Shown: positions 26,463 to 34,191, counted from the first letter of the stretch. The stretch: 38,769 nt of DNA from Burkholderiales bacterium (GCA_016790695.1 JAEUOS010000057.1:1-38769); one strand, 5' to 3'. Notes: generated from the sequence alone by a model not told the origin. Made by a program: numbers and translations.

Positions 26463-26471
26463 ATTCTAGCA
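26463..26471 (-). promoter_or_regulatory. Extended -10 promoter of the beta-oxidation operon
   Basis: On the minus strand TGCTAGAAT (TG-N-TAGAAT, 5 of 6 to the sigma-70 -10) lies 95 bases before the FadB-type ATG. No -35 is visible, because a hairpin (26474-26500) occupies that position. Transcription would start near 26456. Confidence 0.45.
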
Positions 26472-26473
26472 AC

Positions 26474-26500
26474 CCGGCCCGCGCATGGCGCGCGGGCCGG
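26474..26500 (-). terminator. Strong GC stem-loop after the MBL-hydrolase gene
   Basis: An 11-bp perfect stem (ccggcccgcgc/gcgcgggccgg) with a 5-base loop lies 37 bases past the metallo-beta-lactamase-fold gene stop. No T-run follows, only GTTGCTAG, so it may act with Rho, or in mRNA stability. It separates that gene from the beta-oxidation operon and overlaps the latter's -35 region. Confidence 0.4.
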
Positions 26501-26536
26501 TCGGTGCGATCGCGGCCGTGCGCCGGCCGCCGTGCC

Positions 26537-28003
26537 TCAGGGCCGGCGGCCGATCGTGCGATGCAGCTCCGCCAGCGGCACCACGCGGCCGTGCAGCGGC
26601 AGGATGCGCTCGACCTCGAGCTTCAGGCGCTCGATGTTCTCGACGAGGTTGACGTTGTTGGCATTCGGCGTGGCCGGAACCGGCGCATTGGGCGGCAGCG
26701 GCGTGTAGGCATCGCCCTCGATGAGCAGCTTCTCCTTCGGCAGATGCACCATCAGGAACGTGTCGTTGTGGACGCTGTCCTTGATGCGGTGCACGTGGAG
26801 CGTGCGGCCGGCGTCGCTCATGTCGAGCCGGTCGCCGACGGTGACGATCTTCGCCTTGCGGCCGGACCGCGCCAGCAGGTCCGGGTTGATCGTGTTGCGC
26901 GCCGCCAGCGCCTTCTGGAAATAGGCCTTGTTGCCCGCCTGCGTCACCACCGCCGCGCCTTCGGCGACGGCGGCGCGCAGGCCGCCGCTGTGATCGAAGT
27001 GGTTGTGGGAATGGATCACGAAGCGGATCGGCTTGCCCGGCGCGAGCTTGCGCACCTCGGCGATCACCGGCGCGCTGCGCCCGTCGTTGAGCGGCGCCTC
27101 GACCAGCACGATGTGGTCCTTCATCTCGATCGCGACGCTGTTGTGGGACCCGCCGGCGATGAACCAGACGCCGTCGGCGACCTTCTCCGCGGCGACCCGC
27201 TCCGACGCGTTGGCGACGGCGGCCGGCAGCGCGATGTCGACCGCGACGTTGGCCTGCACCTCCTTGACCGCGACATCGAGCGTCGGATGCCCGCCCTGCG
27301 CGACCTGGATGCGTCCGGGGAACTTCACGCCGCCGGCGTCCCGGTAGTCGGCATACGTGGCCACCGATGCGACCTCGCCCAAGACCGGGTCGGGCAGACG
27401 CGACTCGACGCGCTCGACCAGGAAGTCGGCGTTGAGATAGGCGGCGGCGACGAAACGCCCGGGCTCGGTGAAGCGCAGGACCGCGTGCGACTTGCCGCCC
27501 CGGCTCTCGAAGGTCACCGTGGCCTTGTTGCGCTGGGCGGCGCGGATGACGCCGTGCGGCGTCACCCACAGCTGGTGCACGCGGTCGGCGACGAAGCGCG
27601 GCCCCGGCTGCGGATTGCCGCCGACGACGTTCCAGGCGTAGGCGCCGTTGAGGTACTGGTCGTTGCGCTGCTGGCCCGACAGCGGATAGCCGCCGCCGCC
27701 CTTGGGTTCCGCCCGCGACAGGGTGATTTCCTCGCGCATCGATTCCGTCTCGTAGCTGATCGAGCGGATCTGGCTGTGGACGGTGATCTTCGGCCAGGGC
27801 ATGCCCGGCACGAAGGCCTGGCCATAGGTGTAGCCGGTTCCTTCGGCGACGTAGCGCAGCGTCTTCGGCTCGCCCATCGCCGCCGCCGCCCGCTTGAGCA
27901 CGGCCGTTGCATCGTCCGCCGCTGCCGCCGCGCCGGACGCGAGCGCGGCAGCAAGCACCGCCGCGCCCATCGACAATCGTGCTGCTTCGTTCCTGACCCT
28001 CAT
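26537..28003 (-). CDS. Secreted metallo-beta-lactamase-fold hydrolase
   Basis: 488 residues, ATG 28003 with GGGAGGAAG upstream. A signal peptide spans 1-29 (ASGAAAAADD), so it is exported. Residues ~30-270 are an unusual large N-terminal beta-rich domain resembling an outer-membrane lipoprotein-like fold (phrases YVAEGTGYTYGQAF, TFESRGGKSHAVLRF). The MBL domain follows: HSHNHFDHSGG (His333, His335, Asp337, His338), His412 (SVHND), Asp431 (EGDAY) and His471 (PLHGR), so both zinc sites are present. It cleaves an ester, amide or phosphodiester in the periplasm; the substrate is unknown. The protein is neither a true beta-lactamase nor a glyoxalase of usual size. It stands alone before the beta-oxidation operon. 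Confidence 0.88.
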   Translation of the reverse strand: MRVRNEAARLSMGAAVLAAALASGAAAAADDATAVLKRAAAAMGEPKTLRYVAEGTGYTYGQAFVPGMPWPKITVHSQIRSISYETESMREEITLSRAEPKGGGGYPLSGQQRNDQYLNGAYAWNVVGGNPQPGPRFVADRVHQLWVTPHGVIRAAQRNKATVTFESRGGKSHAVLRFTEPGRFVAAAYLNADFLVERVESRLPDPVLGEVASVATYADYRDAGGVKFPGRIQVAQGGHPTLDVAVKEVQANVAVDIALPAAVANASERVAAEKVADGVWFIAGGSHNSVAIEMKDHIVLVEAPLNDGRSAPVIAEVRKLAPGKPIRFVIHSHNHFDHSGGLRAAVAEGAAVVTQAGNKAYFQKALAARNTINPDLLARSGRKAKIVTVGDRLDMSDAGRTLHVHRIKDSVHNDTFLMVHLPKEKLLIEGDAYTPLPPNAPVPATPNANNVNLVENIERLKLEVERILPLHGRVVPLAELHRTIGRRP

Positions 28004-28018
28004 GCTTCCTCCCGTTGA

Positions 28019-28135
28019 CTAGGCCGGCCCGCGCGCGGGTCCGGACGACGCCGCGCGCGCTCGCGCGCCGCGGATGATTGGCGAACATGCGGCGGCACCG
28101 CCGCATTCCGGATGGCCGAGGAACGCGCGGGGCAT
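28019..28135 (-). CDS. Possible small protein overlapping the previous small ORF
   Basis: A 38-codon frame starting at ATG 28135 whose start overlaps the stop of the 28135-28221 ORF (TGATG). It has no obvious ribosome site of its own and no recognisable domain; Arg/Ala-rich content is typical of GC-rich chance frames. It ends 15 bases before the MBL-fold hydrolase. Listed only because the overlap would allow translational coupling. Confidence 0.12.
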   Translation of the reverse strand: MPRAFLGHPECGGAAACSPIIRGARARAASSGPARGPA

Positions 28136-28221
28136 CACGGCCCGGCCGGCGGCGCCACGGCCGCCCCGTCGATGGCGTGGCGCCGCAGCGCCACCGCGAC
28201 GACCGCCAGCCACCGTCCCAT
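28135..28221 (-). CDS. Possible 28-residue small protein behind the cyclase
   Basis: Begins 11 bases after the adenylate cyclase stop with GGGAGGGGG immediately before the ATG, a very strong ribosome site. The N-terminus MGRWLAVVAVALRRH is a short hydrophobic helix; the rest is Ala/Pro-rich (GAAVAPPAGP). It could be a small membrane peptide co-translated with the cyclase, or a chance frame in GC-rich DNA. No family is recognised. The rest of the gap to the MBL gene (28004-28134) shows no other convincing gene. Confidence 0.28.
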   Translation of the reverse strand: MGRWLAVVAVALRRHAIDGAAVAPPAGP

Positions 28222-28232
28222 GCCCCCTCCCC

Positions 28233-29546
28233 TCACGCCGGCGCCAGCACGAAACTCGGCACCGGCGCCGCAAAGCCCTTCAGGCGCAGTTCGCGCCCCG
28301 GCGCCAGCGTCGGCGGCGCCCCCGCCGCGCACTCGACGGTGCGGGCATCGACGAGCACCTCGCCGTGCGCCGCCTCGGAGCACAGGCGCGCCGCGAGGTT
28401 GACCGCCGGACCGACGGCAGTGTACTCGAGCCGCGACGCCGCCCCGATCACCCCGACGGTGACGAAGCCGGTGGCGACGCCGACGCCGACGCCCAGGTTC
28501 AGCTCGCCGTCGGACCAGCGCGCGGTCACGGCCATGCCGCCGGCGCGGATCGCGCGCGCGAGCTCGAGCGCGCGCTCGGCGTGATCGTCGAAGCCGATCG
28601 GCGCGCCGACCAGGATCAGGACGCCGTCGCCGGCCTGGTCCTTGATGGTGCCGCCGAAGGAGGCGGCCGCGGCGCCGACCGCGTCGTAGTACTCGCGCAG
28701 GATCTGCATCACGTGCTTCGACGAGGTCCCGGCCGAGAATGCGGTGAATCCGCGCAGGTCGCAGCACACGACCGACAGCTCCAGCGTCTGCTCGTCGGTC
28801 GCGCTCTTGAGGCCGCGGCGGCTGACCATGTGCGCGACCTGCGGCGCGAGGAAGCGCGCCATGAACTGCGCGCGCCGGCCCTGCGTCACGTGGTACTGCA
28901 CGGCGCCGACCAGGAGGATCATGAGCCCGGTGATGCCGGACAGCGGGGCGAACTGCACCGGCAGGAACATCGAGGCCGCCATGAACGGCGCGCCGAGCAT
29001 GAACGAGATCCCGCGCAGCGCCTCGGCGCGATCCGGGCGCCGGTTGAGCATCAGCGACACCGCGACGGTCGCGCACGCGACCGCCAGCACCATCGGCGCG
29101 GCGAACACCCAGAACACCGGCCTGACGATCTCCTCGGACAGCACCGCGACGTTGGCGAAGTGCAGCGCGCGCTCGACCGGCAGAAGCGTCGACAGCACCC
29201 CGTGCAGCACCATCAGTCCCTGCGCGATGCGGACCAGGCGGTCGCCGCCGCGGGTGTTCAGCGTGCCGGCCGGGATGGTGCGCCGCACCCGCAGCAGCCA
29301 CTCGAAGGCGAAGACCCCGGCCAGTACCGCCGGCCAGGAGAAGATGCCGTCCCACGGCGGAATCCCGTACTGGTCGTGGTAGCGGTTGGCGACGATGACA
29401 TCGAGCGCGATCGACGCGCCCAGGCAGGCGAGGAACAGCGCGAGCATCCGGCTGGTCGGCGAATCGCGGTCGGCGACGAAGAACGCGAGCGCCATGCCCA
29501 TCGCCGCGATGGCAACGACGATCGGCGCCAGGTGGTCGGGATTCAT
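28233..29546 (-). CDS. Membrane-bound class III adenylate/guanylate cyclase
   Basis: 437 residues. The N-terminal ~215 residues hold six or so hydrophobic helices (7TM-like membrane module: IVVAIAAMGMALAFFV, SRMLALFLACLGASIALDVIV and others). The C-terminal class III catalytic domain (~255-437) has the two metal aspartates Asp263 (VVCCDLRGFTAFS) and Asp307 (KDQAGDGVLILVG). Substrate-selecting residues are Lys302 and Thr376 (EYTAVG), and the transition-state pair is Asn383 and Arg387 (VNLAARL). All six catalytic positions are kept, so activity is expected; Lys with Thr favours ATP. The usual Gly-Asp before VN is Gly-Pro (VGPAVN), which may alter the active-site loop. The gene follows the UxaA-like dehydratase by 49 bases on the same strand. 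The sensed signal is unknown. Confidence 0.9.
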   Translation of the reverse strand: MNPDHLAPIVVAIAAMGMALAFFVADRDSPTSRMLALFLACLGASIALDVIVANRYHDQYGIPPWDGIFSWPAVLAGVFAFEWLLRVRRTIPAGTLNTRGGDRLVRIAQGLMVLHGVLSTLLPVERALHFANVAVLSEEIVRPVFWVFAAPMVLAVACATVAVSLMLNRRPDRAEALRGISFMLGAPFMAASMFLPVQFAPLSGITGLMILLVGAVQYHVTQGRRAQFMARFLAPQVAHMVSRRGLKSATDEQTLELSVVCCDLRGFTAFSAGTSSKHVMQILREYYDAVGAAAASFGGTIKDQAGDGVLILVGAPIGFDDHAERALELARAIRAGGMAVTARWSDGELNLGVGVGVATGFVTVGVIGAASRLEYTAVGPAVNLAARLCSEAAHGEVLVDARTVECAAGAPPTLAPGRELRLKGFAAPVPSFVLAPA

Positions 29547-29595
29547 GCCGGCATTCTATGCGCGCCGGACCGGCGCACGCGCCGCGCGGGCGGCG

Positions 29596-31137
29596 CTACA
29601 TCGTCGCGCCGATGATCCAGGGCGCGAACTCGAGGTGCCCGTACCCCCACTCCTCGCTGCGCGACTTCTCGCCCGAGGCGATCGCGAGCACGCGCGCGAA
29701 GATGCGCTCGCCGAGCTGCTGCACCGTGGCGCCGCCGTCGAGGATCTCGCCGCAGTTGATGTCCATGTCGTCGGTCTGCTTGAGGTACAGCGGCGTGTTG
29801 GTCGCGAGCTTCATCGACGGCGACGGGATGCAGCCGTAGGCGGAGCCGCGGCCGGTGGTGAAGCAGATGAGGTTGGCGCCGCCCGCGACCTGGCCGGTGG
29901 CCGACACCGGGTCGTAGCCCGGCGTGTCCATGTAGACGAACCCCTTCCTGGTGACCGGCTGCGCGTACTCGTAGACGTCGACCAGGTTGGTGGTGCCGCC
30001 CTTGGCCACCGCGCCGAGCGATTTCTCCAGGATCGTGGTGAGCCCGCCGGCCTTGTTGCCCGGCGACGGGTTGTTGTTCATCTCGCCCTTGTTGCGCTCG
30101 CAGTAGTCCTCCCACCAGCGGATGCGCGCGACGATCTTCTCGCCGACCTCGCGCGAGACCGCGCGCCGCGTCAGCAGATGCTCGGCGCCGTAGATCTCGG
30201 GCGTCTCGGAGAGGATCGCGGTGCCGCCGTGGGCCACCAGCAGATCGACCGCGGCGCCCAGGGCCGGGTTGGCGGTGATGCCGGAGTAGCCGTCCGAGCC
30301 GCCGCACTGCAGCCCGATGGTGATGTGCGATGCCGGGCACGGCTCGCGCCGGACCCGGTCGGCCGCCGGCAGCATCTCGCCGACGCGCGCGATGCCCCAG
30401 TCGATGCACTTGCGCGTGCCGCCGATGTCCTGGATGTTCATCGTCGCCAGCGACGCGCCCTCCTCCAGCCCCTGGGCCAGCAGCAGCGCGCTCATCTGGT
30501 TGGCCTCGCAGCCCAGGCCGATCAGCAGCACCCCGGCGAAGTTCGCGTGCGTGGCGTAGCCGGCGATGGTGCGGCGAAGCACGTCGATGCCCTCGCCGGT
30601 GGATCCCATGCCGCAGCCGCTCGAGTGCGTGAGCGCGACGACGCCGTCGACGTTGGGATAGGCGTCGAGCGCGCCGGGGCGGGAGAAGTGGCGGGCCACC
30701 GCCTGCGACACCGTGGCCGAGCAGTTGACCGTGGAGATCACGCCGATGTAGTTGCGCGTGGCCACGCGCCCGTCGGGGCGGCGGATGCCCAGGAAGGTCG
30801 CCGGCGTCGGCGCCGGTTCCACCGGACGCACGTCGGCGCCGAACGCGTAGTCGCGGTCGAACGCCTTGACCTCGATGTTGTGCACGTGCACATGCGCGCC
30901 GGGGGCGATCGGCCGGGTCGCGAAGCCGATGATCTGGTTGTAGCGGCGCACCGGCGCGCCGGCCGCCACGGCGCGCGTGGCGACCTTGTGGCCGGCCGGA
31001 ATGCGCTCGCAGGTCGTGACCGCCTCGTCGGCGAGCACGGTGCCGGCGCTCAGTTCGCGCGTGGCGATCACCACGTCGTCGTTCGGATTCAATCGCAGCG
31101 TGGCGGTGCGGATGAACTGCGCGGTGACTTCGCCCAT
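29596..31137 (-). CDS. UxaA-family sugar-acid dehydratase (altronate/galactarate dehydratase-like)
   Basis: 513 residues, the normal size of a fused UxaA protein. Residues ~1-95 form the SAF domain (DDVVIATRELSAGTVL, AGHKVATRAVAAGAP, HVHVHNIEVK). Then the catalytic part: RRPDGRVATRNYIGVISTVNCSATV, HSSGCGM, LIGLGCEANQM, TIGLQCGGSDGYSGITANPALG, and late MNNNPSPGNKAGGLTTILEKSLG. Conserved cysteines (HSSGCGM, GCEANQ, LQCGGSD) fit the metal or Fe-S needs of the family. It should dehydrate an aldonate-type acid to a 2-keto-3-deoxy acid. It is divergent from SDR, FAH hydrolase and TTT genes that would take the product onward. Altronate, galactarate, or a 6-deoxy acid such as fuconate are all possible. 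Confidence 0.92.
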   Translation of the reverse strand: MGEVTAQFIRTATLRLNPNDDVVIATRELSAGTVLADEAVTTCERIPAGHKVATRAVAAGAPVRRYNQIIGFATRPIAPGAHVHVHNIEVKAFDRDYAFGADVRPVEPAPTPATFLGIRRPDGRVATRNYIGVISTVNCSATVSQAVARHFSRPGALDAYPNVDGVVALTHSSGCGMGSTGEGIDVLRRTIAGYATHANFAGVLLIGLGCEANQMSALLLAQGLEEGASLATMNIQDIGGTRKCIDWGIARVGEMLPAADRVRREPCPASHITIGLQCGGSDGYSGITANPALGAAVDLLVAHGGTAILSETPEIYGAEHLLTRRAVSREVGEKIVARIRWWEDYCERNKGEMNNNPSPGNKAGGLTTILEKSLGAVAKGGTTNLVDVYEYAQPVTRKGFVYMDTPGYDPVSATGQVAGGANLICFTTGRGSAYGCIPSPSMKLATNTPLYLKQTDDMDINCGEILDGGATVQQLGERIFARVLAIASGEKSRSEEWGYGHLEFAPWIIGATM

Positions 31138-31184
31138 GCGGCTTCCTCGGTTCGCGATGCGGGTGGCAATGCAAGGCCGCCGCC

Positions 31185-31212
31185 TTGACGCCGCCTTCGC
31201 GCTTGCTCTAAA
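31185..31212 (+). promoter_or_regulatory. Promoter of the SDR-FAH-Tct operon
   Basis: TTGACG (-35, 5 of 6, 31185-31190), a 16-base spacer, then TCTAAA (-10, 4 of 6, 31207-31212). The transcript would start near 31219, about 100 bases before the SDR ATG at 31318. A direct repeat (31228-31243) lies just past the start, where a repressor would block transcription. Confidence 0.5.
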
Positions 31213-31227
31213 GTGCGCGCGGCTTTT

Positions 31228-31247
31228 TGGTCAGGTGGTCAGGCCAA
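31228..31247. promoter_or_regulatory. Candidate GntR-type operator with direct repeat
   Basis: TGGTCAGG occurs twice end to end (31228-31235, 31236-31243). The second copy continues as TGGTCAGGCCA, one mismatch from the TGGTC-N-GACCA palindrome of GntR/FCD-family regulators. It lies between the divergent UxaA-like and SDR genes, just past the predicted SDR transcript start. The regulator itself is not in the window. Confidence 0.5.
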
Positions 31248-31317
31248 TCCGATTCTACTTCCGCCGCACCGGCACCAGCAACGCCGCCATCGCAACCAAC
31301 CGGGGAAACCACGCACC

Positions 31318-32073
31318 ATGAGCGCACGCCTGTCGGGCAAGACCGCCTTCGTCACCGCCGCCGGCCAGGGCATCGGCCGCGCCGTCGCCCTCGCCTTCGC
31401 CGCCGAGGGCGCCCGGGTCTGGGCCACCGACGTCAACGAGAAGCTGCTGGCGGCCTACCAGGGCGTGCCGAACGTCACCGCGCGCAAGCTCGACGCGCTC
31501 GACGACCGCGCGATCGAGACCGTGACCGGCGAGGCCGGCCGCGTCGACGTCCTGTTCAACTGCTCGGGCTTCGTCCATCACGGCACCATCCTGGACGCCA
31601 CCGACGAGCAGTGGAACTTCGCGTTCGCCCTGAACGTGCGCGCCCACTGGAAGATGATCCGCGCCGTCCTGCCGGGGATGCTCGAGCACTTCGAGAAGAC
31701 CGGCAAGTGGTCGTCGATCATCAACGTCGCGTCGATCGCCTCGTCGATCCGCGGCATCCCCAACCGGTTCGTCTACGGCACCACCAAGGCTGCGGTGATC
31801 GGCCTGACCAAGTCGGTGGCGATGGACTACGTGCAGCGCGGCGTGCGCTGCAACGCGATCTGCCCGGGCACGGTCGACACGCCGTCGCTGGCCGACCGCA
31901 TCAATGCCTTCGCCGACCCGGTGCAGGCGCGCAAGGACTTCATCGCGCGCCAGCCGATGGGCCGCCTCGCCACCGCCGACGAGATCGCGCCGCTCGTGGT
32001 ATACCTCGCCTCCGACGAATCGGCGTTCTGCACCGGCAACGCGTATTCGTGCGACGGGGGAATGACGATTTGA
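31318..32073 (+). CDS. SDR, probable 2-keto-3-deoxy-aldonate dehydrogenase
   Basis: 251 residues from the ATG at 31318. Motifs: TAAGQGIGRAVALAFA (cofactor), FNCSGFVHHG (in place of NNAG), the catalytic Ser in NVASIASSIRG, YGTTKAAVIGLTKSVAMDYVQRGVRCNAICPGTVDTPS and final GNAYSCDGGMTI. This resembles 2-keto-3-deoxy-L-fuconate dehydrogenase and the related BDH2/DHRS6 group. It would oxidise the C4 hydroxyl of a 2-keto-3-deoxy acid to a 2,4-diketo acid with NAD. The next gene encodes the hydrolase expected to split that product. First gene of the plus-strand sugar-acid operon. Confidence 0.9.
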   Translation: MSARLSGKTAFVTAAGQGIGRAVALAFAAEGARVWATDVNEKLLAAYQGVPNVTARKLDALDDRAIETVTGEAGRVDVLFNCSGFVHHGTILDATDEQWNFAFALNVRAHWKMIRAVLPGMLEHFEKTGKWSSIINVASIASSIRGIPNRFVYGTTKAAVIGLTKSVAMDYVQRGVRCNAICPGTVDTPSLADRINAFADPVQARKDFIARQPMGRLATADEIAPLVVYLASDESAFCTGNAYSCDGGMTI

Positions 32074-32196
32074 TGTGATGCGCCCGAACGTGCAAGCCTG
32101 CCGTCGGGCGTCGTGCGCTTGCTTCCGGTCGCGGGCAACGCCGGTCGATCGGATGTCGGAAACCCGAACAGGAAAACACCGGTTGAAAGGGAGAAC

Positions 32197-33042
32197 ATGA
32201 AACTGCTGCGCTACGGCCCCGCGGGCCGCGAAAAACCCGGGATGCTCGACTCGACGGGCAACATCCGCGACCTGTCGAAGGTGGTGCCGACCATCGGCTG
32301 GAACGAGATCTCGCCGGCGGGCCTGAAGAAGCTCGCGAAGATCAGGCCGGAATCGCTGCCTCTGGTCAAGGGCACGCCGCGCCTGGGCGTGCCCTACACC
32401 GGCATCTCCAAGTTCATCGCGATCGGCCTGAACTACTCGGATCACGCGAAGGAGACGAACATGCCGATTCCTTCGGAGCCGATCCTGTTCAACAAGTGGA
32501 CCACCTCGATCTGCGGGCCCAACGACGACACCATCGTGCCCAAGGGCTCGACCCAGCTCGACTGGGAGGTCGAGATCGCGATCGTCATCGGGTCGAAGTG
32601 CAAGGAGATCGCGGAGAAGGACGCGGGCCGCTACATCGCCGGCTACTGCGTGGTCAACGACGTGTCCGAGCGCCACTTCCAGCTGCAGCGGGGCAGCCAG
32701 TGGGATCGCGGCAAGGGCTGCGACACCTTCGGCCCGATCGGCCCCTACCTCGTCACGCAGGACGAGGTCGGCGACGTGCAGAACCTCGACATGTGGCTCA
32801 AGGTCAATGGCGAGGTGATGCAGAAGGGCAACACCCGCACCATGATCTTCGGCTGCCACAACATCGTCGCCTACTGCAGCCAGTTCATGACCCTGATGCC
32901 GGGCGACATCATCACCACCGGCACTCCGCCCGGCGTGGGCATCGGCATGAAGCCGCCGCGCTTCCTCCAGGTCGGCGACGTGGTCGAACTGGGGATCGAG
33001 AAGCTCGGCACCCAGCGCCAGGTGATCCGCGCCCATCCGTAA
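32197..33042 (+). CDS. FAH-family hydrolase, probable 2,4-diketo-3-deoxy-L-fuconate hydrolase-like
   Basis: 281 residues, ATG 32197 with AGGGAG upstream (frame is open earlier but without a site). MKLLRYGPAGREKPGMLD is the typical N-terminus. The FAH fold: FIAIGLNYSDHAKETNMPIPSEPILFNKW, the metal-binding acid motif DWEVEIAIVIG, VVNDVSERHFQLQRGSQWDRGKGCDTFGPIGPYLV and TGTPPGVGIGMKPPRFLQVGD. Annotation services often call such proteins ureidoglycolate lyase. The neighbouring SDR points to cleavage of a 2,4-diketo-3-deoxy acid into pyruvate and a 2-hydroxy acid. About 120 bases separate it from the SDR, with a good own ribosome site but no clear own promoter. Confidence 0.9.
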   Translation: MKLLRYGPAGREKPGMLDSTGNIRDLSKVVPTIGWNEISPAGLKKLAKIRPESLPLVKGTPRLGVPYTGISKFIAIGLNYSDHAKETNMPIPSEPILFNKWTTSICGPNDDTIVPKGSTQLDWEVEIAIVIGSKCKEIAEKDAGRYIAGYCVVNDVSERHFQLQRGSQWDRGKGCDTFGPIGPYLVTQDEVGDVQNLDMWLKVNGEVMQKGNTRTMIFGCHNIVAYCSQFMTLMPGDIITTGTPPGVGIGMKPPRFLQVGDVVELGIEKLGTQRQVIRAHP

Positions 33043-33055
33043 GGGCCGCCGCCGT

Positions 33056-33083
33056 CCGCGGCCGGCCGATGCGCCGGCCGCGG
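33056..33083 (+). other. 11-bp stem-loop between FAH hydrolase and tctC
   Basis: ccgcggccggc pairs with gccggccgcgg around a six-base loop, an 11-bp perfect GC stem. It begins 13 bases past the hydrolase stop. No T-tract follows, so it more probably stabilises or processes mRNA, or only partly terminates, setting different levels for the enzyme and the binding protein. Confidence 0.45.
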
Positions 33084-33118
33084 CCCCTTCGAACCAGACT
33101 GATCCCCGGGAGACCATC

Positions 33119-34099
33119 ATGACCAATCGCAGAGACCTATTGAAGGCCGTCGGCGCCGCCGGCGCGCTGGCTGCCACCGGCCAGGGCGCGCGCGCCCAGG
33201 CCTATCCGACCCGCCCGGTCACCTTCATCTGCCCGTGGGGCGCCGGCGGCGGCACCGATGCCACCGCCCGCATCATGGCGTCGCTGCTCGAGAAGGACCT
33301 CGGCCAGCCGTTCAACGTCGTCAATCGCACCGGCGGCAGCGGCGTGGTGGGCCACCAGGCGATCTCGGGCGCCGCGCCCGACGGCTACACCATCGGCATG
33401 GTCACCGTGGAGATCACGATGATGCGCCACGCCGGCCTGACCCAGCTCTCCTGGCGGGACTACACGCCGCTGGCGCTGGTCAACATCGACACCTCGGGCG
33501 TGATCGTCAACGCCGACTCGCCCTACAAGACCATGGCGGACCTGGTGGCCGCGATCCGCGCCAACCCGGGCAAGCTCAAGGCCTCCGGCACCGGCCAGGG
33601 CGGCATCTGGCACCTCGCGCTGGCCGGCATGCTGCGCGACCTGAAGATCGATGCCTCGGCCGTGCCCTGGGTGCCGTCGAACGGCGCCGGCCCCGCGATG
33701 CAGGACCTGGCGGCCGGCGGCGTGCAGATCGTGACCTGCTCGCTGCCCGAAGGGCGCGCGCTGATCGATGCGGGCAAGGCGCGCCCGCTGGCGGTGATGT
33801 CGCCGGAACGCACCGCGCTCTACCCGAACGTGCCGACACTCAAGGAGTCGATCGGCAGCAACTGGACCGTCGGCGCGTGGCGCGGCATCGCCGGGCCCAA
33901 GGGCATGCCGGCCGACGTCGCGGCGAAGCTCGCCGCGGGCATCAAGAAGGTCTGGGACGGCAAGGAGTTCAAGGACTTCATGAACAGCCGCGGCTTCGGC
34001 CTGACCTGGGCCGACGCCAAGGGCTATGCCGCGTTCATGGAAAAGGGCGACAACGACATGGCGGGCGTCATGAAGGCGCTCGGACTGACCAAGGCCTGA
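33119..34099 (+). CDS. tctC: Tripartite tricarboxylate transporter substrate-binding protein (Bug/TctC family)
   Basis: 326 residues, ATG 33119 with GGGAGA upstream. The signal MTNRRDLLKAVGAAGALAATGQGARAQA has a Tat-like NRRDLLK motif. The mature protein has the Bug signatures YPTRPVTFICPWGAGGGTDATARIMASLLEKDLGQPF and GQGGIWHLALAGML. Binding in this family is by residues in beta-loops that hold a carboxylate through two water molecules. It delivers a sugar acid or related carboxylate to TctAB in the inner membrane. Substrate of the linked dehydratase and hydrolase is expected. Flanked by stem-loops on both sides. Confidence 0.94.
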   Translation: MTNRRDLLKAVGAAGALAATGQGARAQAYPTRPVTFICPWGAGGGTDATARIMASLLEKDLGQPFNVVNRTGGSGVVGHQAISGAAPDGYTIGMVTVEITMMRHAGLTQLSWRDYTPLALVNIDTSGVIVNADSPYKTMADLVAAIRANPGKLKASGTGQGGIWHLALAGMLRDLKIDASAVPWVPSNGAGPAMQDLAAGGVQIVTCSLPEGRALIDAGKARPLAVMSPERTALYPNVPTLKESIGSNWTVGAWRGIAGPKGMPADVAAKLAAGIKKVWDGKEFKDFMNSRGFGLTWADAKGYAAFMEKGDNDMAGVMKALGLTKA

Positions 34100-34107
34100 C
34101 CGTCGCG

Positions 34108-34137
34108 GCGCCGGCCCCGGGCCACGCGGGCCGGCGC
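34108..34137 (+). other. Stem-loop after tctC (first of two)
   Basis: gcgccggccc pairs with gggccggcgc (10 bp, 10-base loop). It starts 8 bases past the tctC stop. Hairpins after a binding-protein gene often shield its mRNA from 3' decay, so more binding protein than membrane subunits is made. Confidence 0.45.
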
Positions 34138-34146
34138 GCGCGCCGC

Positions 34147-34166
34147 CTGCGGGCCCGCGCCCGCAG
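34147..34166 (+). other. Stem-loop after tctC (second of two)
   Basis: ctgcgggc pairs with gcccgcag (8 bp, 4-base loop), ten bases beyond the first hairpin and 25 bases before the tctB ATG. Together they form a tandem structured spacer between tctC and tctB. No T-tract is present. Confidence 0.4.
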
Positions 34167-34191
34167 CGCCTCCGATCCCCTTCCGGCCGCC

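Noticed and set aside
31578..31763. Minus-strand 61-codon frame inside the SDR gene
   Set aside because: Shadow of the SDR gene, which has all catalytic motifs; the frame has no ribosome site.
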